This document shows positions 10,862 to 22,565 of a stretch of 64,000 nt of DNA, piece after piece. Location: contig OU744453.1 in assembly GCA_916610825.1 (NCBI GenBank), positions 2,052,724 through 2,116,723 of the forward strand. Reading direction: 5' to 3'. The notes beneath the pieces were generated by a model, which did no database searches, was not told where the DNA came from, and was given only the letters and a program-made list of their open reading frames with translations. A program made the translations under genes and the position numbers. The DNA is from Haliclystus octoradiatus. Lineage: Eukaryota; Cnidaria; Staurozoa; Stauromedusae; Haliclystidae. The stretch's first letter is position 1; every line of letters starts with the position of its first letter.

Positions 10862-13853
10862 TTAATAACTCGGGGTAGATGTCCGACATGTTTCGTCGTT
10901 CTTAATTGGCACTGAATGACAAATCATTTCGATTGTAATATTCGCTTCCTTCTGATCTTTTTCAGTCGTATCTTTTGGTTTTATAAAAGCTTGATAGAAC
11001 TCACTGAATTCAAGAAACCCATTCGCTGAAAACAAAAACAAAATTAGTACTGGACGTATTTGTTTGGGTGAAAACTGCAACTAATCAAAGAAGCAACATT
11101 GACCGACGATCGCTACGAGCTCAATTTGAATAAGTTTAGCCTACTAAGTTCAACGATCAATGTCAGTTAGGGTTAACTTCAATACCTTTGTTATACGGGG
11201 ACGTTCAAATACTAGACGGTACCTTTTCAAAATCGAGGAAGCCTTTAAGTATTTGAACGTCCCCGTATGACAAAAGTATGGAAGTAGCCCACAGATGGAT
11301 GACCGACCTAGATGAATACGACCTGTAGCTGAATTTTATAAGAACATGTGTTTTCAGAGCAATTACTTGAAGCATGTTTCCAGCATTCAAAATTGAGGAT
11401 TTAACAATGAAATGATGCAGTATAGTTAACCGTGACAGCGGGGTGGAATATAGATGATGTATCGTTTTTCCTAGGACTCATAGTTCATTATGGAAATCAA
11501 CCTCTATTGTGAGGCATTGTGAATATGTCGCTGTTTATGCCGAGTGCCATTTGACAAACTTTTCGACAATGAGAACAACCTTATTGCGCGCATGTGAAGA
11601 TTGTGGTCTGATTGTGCGGCCAAAGCCTCACAGGAAAGCTATCTGAACAATGTAGTGGATTGTTTTATGTCTATTGTCTTATACATAATGTATTTCCTTT
11701 GTTAACTGTAAAGCTTCCGTTTGTAATCACGTCTACCTTGTAATGTAAATCACTGTATGTATATGTCAAGTCTCTTCACGTCTGCCCTTCGTGGCGACAG
11801 CACCTACACTAGCAAAGCTGGTCCACCTTCACAGAGTCTCTGTTTATCAACAGTCATATTAACCCTCATTAATCCTCTCCCTGTTCGTGGCCAGCTACAG
11901 TTATTATCAAATCAAATATATCTATATCAACAGCTATGTATGTGTGGTTGTATATAGATAGATGTTCATTTAATCATGTAAAGCACTTAATAACAATAAT
12001 ATACAAATCGACGTAGTTGAAAGTTAATTAGTGATACATAATAAGGTTAATCCCTAAAGCAATCAATGCTTGTTTATTTGGGAAACCTGTAAATTTATAA
12101 AATGATTAATGATATGTTATATTTAGATAATTTGTAAAATTTAAAACAACATTTAAATAAGAAAAATTAACAATTAGAATGATAATAATAGTAATATTAA
12201 ATATGACTAAATGAACAGAATAAATTATAAAATAATTCAAATACATTTGAAAATATAGAATAAACAATGTTATAAAAGGTGTGAAATACATTTGAAAATA
12301 GGATTTGATTACACTAGCTAATAAACTCAGTTGGAAAACCAACTATATGGTTAATGAGGAGGAAAGAATTATGAAGGGGAATAGAAGAATGAGCAATGAA
12401 TAAATAAGACTTAATAGTCACAACAGATATTGCAGTTCTTGACAGTCTGCAGACATCATAGTATCTTTCTCCCGGGGGGTAACTCCACTAGGACAGCTAT
12501 ACGGGGACGTGCCACTTTTTTGGGTCCATATTCCAGCTGAGAAAAAACTTTTTGGGTATGAGATTTCAAATTTTTGGGTATCCTATTTTTGACTTTTTCA
12601 AGAATTTTTGAAATAATTTGCATCATTTTTGTGTATTTACTTAAAATCACTCAACCTGCTGGAACTTTTTGGGTAGTTTCAACAAAATTTTTGGAACTTT
12701 TTGGGTACGTATGTATGTATTTTGTAGCACAATGGCTAACAGGCAAATAAACAAAGGAGGATATTTTCAAATGTATCCTCACTTACATGTGACCTTTGAA
12801 AAAAAAGTATATATATATAAAGAAAACTATGTTATCAGAAATAATTAACACGCAAAGGAAAAGTTACAGAACTGTGATAAATTTACGTGATTAAGTTTAA
12901 ATTTGAATGTTTGTAAAGAACTAGACGATATAACTTTTTCAGGAAGAGAGTTCCATGGCTTGATTATTCTATTTGCAAAGTAATGTTTGCAACAGTCATA
13001 GTTAAATGATTTAGTTGGGTACAGCGTCAGTGAGTAAATGTCCACGCAAGGAATATTTGGAATGTTTAATAGTGAAAATTTCATCTGGAGCCAAGTCAAT
13101 CAAGTTTTTCAAAATTCTGAAGACCATGTGAAGATCAAACTTAAGGCGGCGTAATTCTAGAGACTCAAAGTTGAGGTAGGCAAGACGATCTACATAGGGC
13201 TTGTCAGAATTATTTTTCAAACAAACATATCTTGTGAAAGAGCGCTGAACGTTTTCTAAAATATTTATGTCCTTGATGAGATAGCGATTCCAGACTGGCG
13301 TAGATGACTCAAGCATTGGTACTTTACTTTTTTCCAAAATGGCACCCCCCGTCCCTAAAAAGCTGGAGTTACCCCCCTGGGATCTTTCTAGAAAAACTGT
13401 TTTTAACTTCCTATAAAAAACATGAATCTGTATATTGAAATCAAAATTGAACTTGAAACCATTCCAGAGGGAAAGAAAACTGGGGTGATTTTGTAATGCA
13501 GATGTTTTTGCATGAGGTTTGACAAAGATGTTTTGTTTTCGACGATGACGTGACTGAAAGACAAAAACATTTTTAAAATGTGATGGAACTTTACCATTAA
13601 TGACATAATGACATTATGACACAGAAATAACAGAATTTATCAAAAAGCCATACACTCCACCGCTACAGTAGAATAAAATGAAAATAGAAAATGTAGTTAA
13701 TCAATTTACCATTTTTATCAGCCTTCCTGAATAGAGCACATAAATCATCTTTCGCTAAATTCATTCCAACATCTTTCATCAATTTTGAAAATTCACGAAA
13801 TGATAATTTACCATCTCCATCAATGTCATGCTTCCAGAAGAAATTTCTGGAAT
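10862..13853 (-). CDS. EF-hand calcium-binding protein, two 3' exons
   Basis: Exon 13853-13710 begins after TTTTGCAG and ends at a GTAAAT donor. Exon 11025-10862 begins after TTTTCAG and ends at TAA (10862-10864). Joined in phase 1, they encode about 102 residues with two EF-hand loops: DIDGDGKLSFRE in the first exon, and a loop DKNANGFLEFSE formed across the junction, with acidic or Asn side chains at loop positions 1, 3 and 5 and Glu at 12. The tail is rich in K, E and T and ends TSTPSY. Calcium binding is therefore likely. The first codon is split (phase 1), so at least one more exon lies upstream; I could not find it. The 2.7-kb intron holds a hAT-like element with a nested LINE and a small hairpin. 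The protein family beyond EF-hand is not assigned. Confidence 0.78.
11193..11268. repeat. Short inverted-repeat (hairpin) element
   Basis: Arms 11193-11213 and 11248-11268 are perfect 21-nt inverted repeats beginning ATACGGGGACGTTCAAATAC. Complementarity continues imperfectly outward to about 11180 and 11281. A related ATACGGGGACGT motif occurs at about 12500 inside the hAT-like element. It lies in the EF-hand gene's downstream intron. Confidence 0.75.
11400..12462. other. Intronic spacer, nothing recognised
   Basis: AT-rich sequence within the EF-hand intron. Short open frames here show no family motif and no splice context. Confidence 0.4.
12471..13381. mobile_element. hAT-like non-autonomous element with 8-bp TSD, interrupted by LINE
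   Basis: The left end CCCGGGGGGTAACTCCA (12471-12487) and right end (13364-13381, reverse complement CCCAGGGGGGTAACTCCA) form terminal inverted repeats differing by one base insertion. They are flanked by ATCTTTCT at 12463-12470 and 13382-13389. Internal sequence has repeated TTTTTGGGTAC or TTTTTGGGTC motifs. An 8-bp duplication fits the hAT superfamily. A minus-strand LINE (12706-13334) is nested inside, so the hAT-like insertion is the older of the two. Confidence 0.8.
12706..13334 (-). pseudogene. 5'-truncated LINE nested in the hAT-like element
   Basis: Minus-strand open frames 13337-13011 and 13099-12845 encode the same ORF2 C-terminus as the fragment at 3378-3950, including NVQRSFTRYVCLKNNSDKPY and FANRIIKPWNSLPEKV, separated by one frameshift. 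The 3' UTR ends in an (ATAC)n-type tail (12706-12725, TATGTATG on the plus strand). RT catalytic motifs are missing. Confidence 0.85.
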
Positions 13854-13904
13854 CTGCAAAAATAAAACCATTCGGCAGTTTCATATTTCATTGATAATAA
13901 AGCA

Positions 13905-14235
13905 TAACAGTCCAAAACAACATAACAGTCAACAAGAACAACATATAACAGCCAATTAACAACAACAACATAACGGCCAACAAAAACAACAACATAACGG
14001 CCAAAAACAAAAACAACAACATAACAACCAACAACAACAACAAAACGGCCAACAAAAGACAACAAAATAAGGGCCAACAACAACAACATAACAGCCAACA
14101 ACAACAACATAACAGCCAACAACGACAACATAACAGCCAACAAAGACAACAACATAACGGCCAACAAAGACAACAACATAACGGCCAACAACAACAACAA
14201 CATAACAGCCAACAACAACAACAACAAAACGGCCT
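13905..14235. repeat. Minisatellite of CAACAACATAACGGCC units
   Basis: Variants of ACAACAACATAACGGCCAAC recur every 20-35 bp. On the minus strand this gives long valine- or leucine-rich open frames that are repeat artefacts. It lies immediately upstream of the EF-hand exon, inside the presumed intron. Confidence 0.9.
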
Positions 14236-14740
14236 ACAGCTACAACAATGCTCAATGAATATAATCAGAGAATTTGAAGGGCTTGAAGGTTGAGAAATAA
14301 ACCAGAGCTAGCTGAAATAAATCGCCGGATGATTCCACTTCTGTTGTGAAATTTGTAGCGTTTCTTTTTCCTAGCGTGTTTTATTTTAGTCTCTGATTAT
14401 ACAATTTCACTATAAAAGTATCTATAAGTATATTTACTGATTTAAAATGTAACATTGATTAATTCCTTTCAGTATTGACATTTATAAGGATATTTATTGA
14501 TTGAAAGTCAAACAATGTATTAATATGTAGGCCTATAATATCCATTGTATGAAATGTATTATTTTGGAAAATATATATGGACTCAAAGTTCGGGGAAAGC
14601 CCGGGGTAGTAAGTACCCTTTTCGAAAATTGTGAACTACGTTTTAATTAAACGTAGCACAACAAGATTTTGTAATTAAACGCCAAGACCTCTGGATTTGT
14701 CATTGAAAATTTGTATTGTTTCATTTGCTTTGCGTCCAGA
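14236..14740. other. Spacer, nothing recognised
   Basis: No gene or element is identified. AT-rich with short ORFs only. Confidence 0.4.
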
Positions 14741-14881
14741 ACAAATAATTACGGGCCAATATCTGCTAATGCATAATGTTACAAAAGGTCTGTGAAAATG
14801 TGTCCCTATTTCCCTGCCTCCCCAGCCATTAAATTTTCGCTCCAGAGCCCCTGCAGTCCCTCACGATCAGATAGTTAAACT
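14741..14881 (-). repeat. Inverted partner of 9814-9954
   Basis: Exact reverse complement of 9814-9954, starting ACAAATAATTACGGGCCAAT. Confidence 0.9.
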
Positions 14882-14887
14882 TCCATG

Positions 14888-15053
14888 CTATTCCATGAAT
14901 GAGTAATTGCCTACATTGCTGTATGCTATGTTTTAAATATACCATGAAATTGAGAGCTGCTGGATTCTGGGATGCGGACAATAGATATATATAATCAAAT
15001 AGCATCTATTCAAAATCACAATAAATTGTCTCACAACAAACCTGTCATTAGGG
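14888..15053 (+). repeat. Direct partner of 9975-10140
   Basis: 166 bp identical to the segment that borders the assembly gap. Confidence 0.92.
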
Positions 15054-15378
15054 ATTTATTCCCTTGTAAAGAATCATTTGTCATTTTCAATGCCACGCTG
15101 ATGAGAGAAAATCAAATATAAAAACTATTACAAAATTGAAATCCATTATAAATAAGTTGAAGACAATTATATACCAGCTTAATGATAATTTTATCCTGGA
15201 AGTTCAGAGCTGCCAATGACTTTTTGAATTCTTCTTCAAAGAAGCTTATTAATTATAAAGTCAATATTCTTCGACAGACATGTCTTTTATTTCAATTTTA
15301 ATTTTAATTTTAATTTTTTTCAACTGATTTGTACATAAAATATATAAAAATAGATAAATATAATTAAAACTAGACATC

Positions 15379-16829
<1,451 letters not shown>

Positions 16830-17021
16830 TGTAATACTAGCTGATTACATGTAAACACAAGCGACCACACCTGAGGAAAGTTACTGCTAAAACTCTATAT
16901 CATTAAACAAATCATTCGTATTTAATATCTAAATCACGTGACTTGTCACGTGATTGGCTTTACAGCGGAAACTCTATGGTTATGACATAATTATGAATAT
17001 AGTTATATTCTGATTATTACA
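16830..17021 (-). repeat. 3' LTR of the Gypsy element
   Basis: 192 bp, 5'-TG...CA-3', identical to the LTR at 22370-22561. It contains the palindromic CACGTGACTTGTCACGTG. Element transcription runs right to left, so this is the downstream LTR. Confidence 0.96.
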
Positions 17022-17031
17022 TTTCTCCCTT
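17022..17031 (-). other. Polypurine tract
   Basis: On the minus strand AAGGGAGAAA lies immediately before the 3' LTR, the expected position of the plus-strand primer for reverse transcription. Confidence 0.8.
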
Positions 17032-17207
17032 ACTAAAATAATAACAATCTTCCACTGATTGTCTCAAAAAAAAATTAATGAATACTAACTTTAAATTTTT
17101 ATTTCTTTTGTTTAACTATAAAGGAAATTAAAACTATTTAATGAATATATTGATAAATTAACTTGAAATGTCCATTTGTCTTGTGTACCAATAAAGGTAA
17201 CTTAAAA

Positions 17208-20200
17208 TTATTTATCTGAAGATCGTAAATTATAAGGATGACTTATTTGATCATCATTCCTAATATCAGGTTCAGGTTTATTATCTGTACTTAATTTTAC
17301 TCGTCGGCGTCTACCAAAGTCTGTACGCCATTTGTCAGGAATCCTTTTATCGGCTTTACTGATGCGTTCAAAATTTACATGTATAATATCACATCTCTTT
17401 CCACGCTGAAAAATTGGGCGTACATTTGCGCCAGTGTCTGTTGTACTTTCCACACGATAGAGTCCATCAAAAGGTGATACTAATTTACCTGCACGTTTTT
17501 GTAATAAATCAGGCCGAAAAATAAATACTCGATCACCTGGTCTTATAATACTTTCAGCTGCATCAACACGTTTGTCATAATGACGCTTATAAATATGTTT
17601 TTGACCTTCAATTCTTTCAAATACCTCTTTCCAAATTGTTCTTTGATTCTCAAACATAATTGAGGCATAATCATCAGCATCAACTTGATATTGAGTACGT
17701 GGTTCTCTAAATGATGTTTCTGAGGGTAAGATTGGATCATATCCAAATAATACATAATATGGACTGTTGCCAGTTACAGTGTGTGGTGTAGCACGATCAG
17801 CCCATAAAACTTCAGGTAATGCTACTTCCCAGTCATACGGATTTTTCTGAACACAAATTCTTAATTGTTCTTTTAATTTACGATTCACCCTTTCTACTGG
17901 ATTTGCTTGGGGATGGTAGCCACTAGTTTTAGCCCTGGCAATCTTTAATCGAGTACATACCTCATCTAATAGCTCGTTGCAGAATTCAGAACCACGGTCG
18001 CTTGTAATATTGCGTACCGAGAATCTACATATAATCTCACGATACAATGTTTCACAAATTGTTTCAGCTTTCTTATTAGGAAGAGGAAATACCTCTATCC
18101 ATTTGGAAAATGTATCTAATACTACTAAAGCAATTTTGTTACCTCTTTCAGATATTTGTTTAAATTCTGTCAAATCGATTGATACTATGTCCCAAGGACA
18201 ATTAGGTGTCTCCGTTATTTTCATTGGTGATCTACGACGTCTTGATGATCCTTTAGCGATAGCGCAATCAAAACAGCCTTTTGACCAATCCCGAACACAC
18301 TGTCGTAGTTTAGGCCACCAATAATATTGCCTTATTCTTTCTAACATACGTTTTTCAGCTGGATGACCTCCGAATCCGCCATGATTTTCTTCTAATAATT
18401 TGTACCGTAAATGCTCAGGCACGACAATAGGTGCACGAGTAGAGTTAGAGGTCTCAAAACATAAAATACCATCTAGTAATACAAATCTATTATCATAGCA
18501 TTTTAGTAATCTAGAATGATCCTCGTCAATAGGTTGTTCTCCATCATGTAAATACTTTTTAATACTTTTAATAAAAGGATCCTTCTCCTGTTCAATAATA
18601 ATCTTTTGATGTGATTCATCACAAAATGGTAATTGTTGTACATTTTCTTCCATATCATCTATAGCTGCCACAGTACGCGATAAAACATCCGCCACAACAT
18701 TAAGTATGCCAGGTTTATATTGTATATCTAGGTCATAGCCATTTAACTCACATACCCATCTGGTCCAAGTACCCTTTAATTCGATATGTTTTGCAATACT
18801 AGTAAGTGGCTTGTGATCAGTATAAACCAAGGTCTTATGACCTTCAATATAAGGACGGAACGTTTTACACGCCCAGTATAAAGCTTTTACCTCTAATTCA
18901 GTAATACAATAATTTTCTTCACCGCTGGTAACAGTTCGAGCGGCATAAGCAATGGGGCGTTCCCGCCCATTACAATCTAGCTGTGACAAAACTGCTCCAA
19001 ATCCAGACTTACAAGCGTCAGTATGTAATATAAAATCTCTGTCCATATCCGGATAGGCTAAAACATCAGTTGAACAAAGCTTAGTTTTTAATAATTCAAA
19101 AGCTTCAGATTGATTAATACTCCAAATAAATGGTCTATCCTTTTTTAATAATGCATACAATGGATGTGCTATTTTAGCATAATCTTTGATAAATCGACGG
19201 TAATATCCAACCATACCAAGAAATGACCTCAATTCTGTTACATTAGTAGGTGGTGCAATATTTTTAACTTGCATAACTTTATCAGAATCTACTTTTACAC
19301 CAGAACCAGTAATAACATGTCCTAAATAATGGACTTCATTTTGTAATAAATTGCATTTTGATGGCTTCAATCTCAATCCAGCATCATATAAACGTTGAAA
19401 AATCAAATTAAGATGACTTGTGTGTTCTTCAAGAGAACATGAATATACAATAATATCATCTAAATAGACTGAACAGAAAATTCCAATATAATCGTGTAAG
19501 ACGGAATTCATCAGGCGTTGAAACGTTGCCGGGGCATTACACAACCCAAATGGCAAACGCCGCCACGAAAATTGACCAAACGGTGTAACAAAAGCAGACT
19601 TTTCTTGTGCATCATTATCTAACTTAATCTGCCAATATCCAGAAAATAAATCCAAAGTACTAAAAATCTTTTTAGATCCGATGGTATCAATAATATCGTC
19701 AATACGAGGTAATGGATATCTATCTTTCTTAGTAATGCTATTCAATGCACGATAATCTACACATAAGCGTAATGAACCATCCTTCTTTTTAACAATAACA
19801 ATAGGACTTGCATAAGGACTACTAGATACATCAATAATACCTTGACCTAATAAATCATTTAATTGTTTCTTTAAAGAGTCACGATAAGATAAATTTAAAC
19901 GTCGTACATGCTGTCGCACAGGAGCAGCATCAGGAGGGGTAATAATAGAATGTTCAACTAGAGAGACTTCTCCCAGCTCTGAATCGTTTAAAGCAAATAC
20001 TTTGTTCCATTTAGAAATTAAACTTGTTAATTGACTTTGTTCTTCGTCAGTATAATTTGACATAATTAATCTATCGCAAATAATACGTAATCGCTCGTCT
20101 GCCATATTGTCATCAGTTATGCTACAAGTGCTTTCAATAAAATTATTATCATTGTCATCACATAATAGATTGATGTCATCCGTAGTAAATAAATGAGCTT

Positions 20201-20888
20201 TTTCGATAGTAGCTATTATTTCATTGTCCTCTAAAGTAACTGGACCGGATGTACAATTGATCGGAATAGATTTAACAATAGATTGCATAACAAGTTCATC
20301 AATTAGCAAACCCTTATCTTTAGTATGTGGCGACGGTTGTAGAACAAAAACCTCATTATCTTTAAGTCGTATTGTATTATTATTGTCTATTCTAACTTTA
20401 ATTTCAGAATGTCCTGGCCGATGCATAATATGTTGTTTTTCGACATAAACATTGCATACATCATTACTCTTAATAATATCAGATGGTTTATCAAGAGGTT
20501 TTAAATAATTAATAATATTACCATCGTCTTTCATCCTTTCAAAATTAAACCCAGCATGGTATAAGAATTCCCTGCCAAGTAAACATGAATTTTTAACGTT
20601 GCCCCCTTGAACTTTTACCCACATTTTTACCATCTTTCCCTTAGATAATTTCATATTTAATAATACTTCGGCCATAATAGCTAAAGAATTTCCACTGGCA
20701 TCACATACACGACCAGACGTACAGGGGCGAGATGGAATTTCATCAGAATATTTTTGTAATAATGGGATAATTATATCCTTTGACATTAAAGTAGGCCCAC
20801 TACCGGTGTCTAATAGTCCTAATAGTGGGGCGCATAACACGTTTCCTTCATTGTCTAACACAGATAATTCCTCTCTACAAGAGAACAA
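17208..20888 (-). CDS. pol: Gypsy Pol polyprotein (PR-RT-RNaseH-IN)
   Basis: An uninterrupted frame of 1226 codons down to its stop. Numbering from the codon at 20888: aspartic protease site DTGS at 27-30; RT motifs LRLCVDYRALNSI, then FSTLDLFSGYWQIKL, and catalytic YLDD at 475-478; RNase H motifs HTDACKSGFG, ITELEVKALYW and YTDHKPL near 600-730; an integrase HHCC zinc site ending CFDC near 835-875; integrase catalytic D905, D964, E999 (spacing D-35-E). The C-terminal part has SPFDGLYRV, a GPY/F-like module, and no chromodomain. The codon at 20888 is TTG, not ATG. The first in-frame ATG (residue 35) lies after the protease active site, so this product is almost certainly made by readthrough of the gag stop. 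All catalytic residues are intact. Confidence 0.96.
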   Translation of the reverse strand: MFSCREELSVLDNEGNVLCAPLLGLLDTGSGPTLMSKDIIIPLLQKYSDEIPSRPCTSGRVCDASGNSLAIMAEVLLNMKLSKGKMVKMWVKVQGGNVKNSCLLGREFLYHAGFNFERMKDDGNIINYLKPLDKPSDIIKSNDVCNVYVEKQHIMHRPGHSEIKVRIDNNNTIRLKDNEVFVLQPSPHTKDKGLLIDELVMQSIVKSIPINCTSGPVTLEDNEIIATIEKAHLFTTDDINLLCDDNDNNFIESTCSITDDNMADERLRIICDRLIMSNYTDEEQSQLTSLISKWNKVFALNDSELGEVSLVEHSIITPPDAAPVRQHVRRLNLSYRDSLKKQLNDLLGQGIIDVSSSPYASPIVIVKKKDGSLRLCVDYRALNSITKKDRYPLPRIDDIIDTIGSKKIFSTLDLFSGYWQIKLDNDAQEKSAFVTPFGQFSWRRLPFGLCNAPATFQRLMNSVLHDYIGIFCSVYLDDIIVYSCSLEEHTSHLNLIFQRLYDAGLRLKPSKCNLLQNEVHYLGHVITGSGVKVDSDKVMQVKNIAPPTNVTELRSFLGMVGYYRRFIKDYAKIAHPLYALLKKDRPFIWSINQSEAFELLKTKLCSTDVLAYPDMDRDFILHTDACKSGFGAVLSQLDCNGRERPIAYAARTVTSGEENYCITELEVKALYWACKTFRPYIEGHKTLVYTDHKPLTSIAKHIELKGTWTRWVCELNGYDLDIQYKPGILNVVADVLSRTVAAIDDMEENVQQLPFCDESHQKIIIEQEKDPFIKSIKKYLHDGEQPIDEDHSRLLKCYDNRFVLLDGILCFETSNSTRAPIVVPEHLRYKLLEENHGGFGGHPAEKRMLERIRQYYWWPKLRQCVRDWSKGCFDCAIAKGSSRRRRSPMKITETPNCPWDIVSIDLTEFKQISERGNKIALVVLDTFSKWIEVFPLPNKKAETICETLYREIICRFSVRNITSDRGSEFCNELLDEVCTRLKIARAKTSGYHPQANPVERVNRKLKEQLRICVQKNPYDWEVALPEVLWADRATPHTVTGNSPYYVLFGYDPILPSETSFREPRTQYQVDADDYASIMFENQRTIWKEVFERIEGQKHIYKRHYDKRVDAAESIIRPGDRVFIFRPDLLQKRAGKLVSPFDGLYRVESTTDTGANVRPIFQRGKRCDIIHVNFERISKADKRIPDKWRTDFGRRRRVKLSTDNKPEPDIRNDDQISHPYNLRSSDK

Positions 20889-20897
20889 TAATTGTCA
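20889..20897 (-). promoter_or_regulatory. Gag-Pol stop-codon readthrough site
   Basis: Gag ends with TGA (20895-20897) and pol continues in the same frame. The six bases after the stop are CAATTA, exactly fitting the CARYYA consensus first defined for tobamovirus leaky stops. A start at the pol ATG would delete the protease active site, so readthrough is the simplest expression route. Seen: frame identity and context. Inferred: actual readthrough. Confidence 0.75.
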
Positions 20898-22277
20898 TTG
20901 ATTATCTTTATCTTTAACGTCTGTAACCATTTTTGTACTTAAATCGGTAGCACATTCTTTTAGGAGTTGTTTATATTTTAATTCAGCAACCTGTTGTTCC
21001 AGTTCCTCGACAGTTAAAACTTTTGTGGCATAATTACCAGATTTCATTGGCACCTTTATTTTACATTTAGATTTAGAATGCGGCTTTTCTGCCTTGTCAC
21101 AGCTAACGTGACAATCTTTAATAAAATGCCCCTGTTTCCCACAATGAAAACAGGATTTAGTTTCATTCGTTTTAGCTTTATTACTGTCAGATTTTACTGC
21201 CTTAATATCAGAAGACGACTGTGGTTTGTTCGAAATGTAAACACTTTCTTCAGTTGAAAGATACATTAAAAATTGTTCTAAATTATTATGTTTAAGAGAA
21301 TGCTTAGATTCCATTAAAACTTTCAAATCTGGGAGTATCCCTTCCATCATTTGATGATAGATAATGGAGTCCTTTGATTCGCGAGAATCGTGAATTAGCA
21401 TCTCCTCTACTATTTGTGTTACATCCATTCTAAATTGTGCTACAGTCTGATTTGATTTTTGTTTTAGGTTTAACAATTCCTTGTATAAGGCGCCATGAGA
21501 TTTCTGAGGAAACACCGCTCTTTTCAACTCAGGAAATATTATTTTAAATAAGTCTCCTTCGGGAACAGTAGCGGTGCCGTCTCTATTGTCTATCATTCCG
21601 TCCCATACCCGGCGGAATTGTCTGCCAAGTAACATAGACACTTGACCTTTAACGTTTTCTGCGGATTCATTCATATCAGTTAAAACAACATTTAAATCTT
21701 TTACCCATCTGTCAAATGATATAGAATCAGATGAATCGTTTAAAGTATTCATAAATTTTTTAAGCCTGAAAGCTTTTGTGGCTGATTTAATAGACGTAGT
21801 TGCACTGACTGTACTGACGGCAGTTACTGTGGAATTGTTTTCACTCTCTGCTACGTCAGCAGACTCATTATCATTAGTTTTTTCAATATTACTATCCAAA
21901 TTCTTACTTACAATCACAGCTTTCAGGTTCTCTAACCTTGATAGTCTTTCTTCTAATTCGATGATAATATCACTAGCGTCGAGGGTCAGGCCCATTAATG
22001 ATCTCTGCCCATTCATCCATTCGTCTAAGGTTGTATTCTCCTGTTCCTTATCTTCGTTGTCTTCGATATTATCAATCAAATCTTCCCATTTCTCCAATAA
22101 ATTCTTCAGAGTACCATAATTATTTTCTAGCTTTCTCTTCAACTGTTTAATCAATTCAATGTGGTCATCTTGAGTTTCTGCCACAACGATATTATCCAAA
22201 ATACCGCGGCCACGTTGTACTTGCGTTCTCAATCGATCACCGACTGGTCCAATAGAACGACGAAATCTTGAAGACAT
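20895..22277 (-). CDS. gag: Gypsy Gag polyprotein
   Basis: 460 residues with an ATG start at 22277. The N-terminal half is acidic and helix-rich. The central region carries capsid-like LLNLKQKSNQTVAQFRMDV. A single CCHC zinc knuckle CFHCGKQGHFIKDC (CX2CX4HX4C) lies at about residues 376-389, as in the nucleocapsid part of Gag. A basic segment follows the knuckle. Role: assembly of the virus-like particle and RNA packaging. The frame is intact and shared with pol. Confidence 0.93.
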   Translation of the reverse strand: MSSRFRRSIGPVGDRLRTQVQRGRGILDNIVVAETQDDHIELIKQLKRKLENNYGTLKNLLEKWEDLIDNIEDNEDKEQENTTLDEWMNGQRSLMGLTLDASDIIIELEERLSRLENLKAVIVSKNLDSNIEKTNDNESADVAESENNSTVTAVSTVSATTSIKSATKAFRLKKFMNTLNDSSDSISFDRWVKDLNVVLTDMNESAENVKGQVSMLLGRQFRRVWDGMIDNRDGTATVPEGDLFKIIFPELKRAVFPQKSHGALYKELLNLKQKSNQTVAQFRMDVTQIVEEMLIHDSRESKDSIIYHQMMEGILPDLKVLMESKHSLKHNNLEQFLMYLSTEESVYISNKPQSSSDIKAVKSDSNKAKTNETKSCFHCGKQGHFIKDCHVSCDKAEKPHSKSKCKIKVPMKSGNYATKVLTVEELEQQVAELKYKQLLKECATDLSTKMVTDVKDKDNQ

Positions 22278-22356
22278 ATTTACTATTTTATTTTACCAAA
22301 AATAAACTTTTAAAACTTTACAAATAAAATCGATCATAAAAAAAAAAAAACTCACT

Positions 22357-22367
22357 CTCTGCTACCA
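22357..22367 (-). other. Primer-binding site, initiator Met tRNA
   Basis: On the minus strand, two bases after the 5' LTR, the sequence reads TGGTAGCAGAG, complementary to the 3' end of animal initiator methionine tRNA (CUCUGCUACCA). The match is 11 bases. Confidence 0.85.
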
Positions 22368-22369
22368 TT

Positions 22370-22561
22370 TGTAATACTAGCTGATTACATGTAAACACAA
22401 GCGACCACACCTGAGGAAAGTTACTGCTAAAACTCTATATCATTAAACAAATCATTCGTATTTAATATCTAAATCACGTGACTTGTCACGTGATTGGCTT
22501 TACAGCGGAAACTCTATGGTTATGACATAATTATGAATATAGTTATATTCTGATTATTACA
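22370..22561 (-). repeat. 5' LTR of the Gypsy element
   Basis: 192 bp, identical to 16830-17021, followed at 22562-22565 by the CCGG target duplication. It should carry the promoter for the element. Confidence 0.96.
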
Positions 22562-22565
22562 CCGG

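Larger units (their letters stand above)
16830..22561 (-). mobile_element. Complete Gypsy-type LTR retrotransposon
   Basis: A 5732-bp element on the minus strand. The 192-bp LTRs (16830-17021 and 22370-22561) begin TG, end CA and are identical base for base as read. The target duplication is CCGG (16826-16829 and 22562-22565). In transcription order: 5' LTR, primer-binding site, gag (22277-20895), one in-frame TGA, pol (20888-17208), polypurine tract, 3' LTR. Order within pol is protease, RT, RNase H, integrase, which is the Ty3/Gypsy order. No env frame is present: only about 186 bp lie between the pol stop and the 3' LTR. Identical LTRs and undamaged frames indicate a recent, possibly still mobile copy. 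Confidence 0.97.

Noticed and set aside
13826..14255. Leu/Val/Ala-rich frames resembling a membrane protein
   Set aside because: Entirely produced by the CAACAACATAACGGCC minisatellite in two frames; no independent coding evidence.
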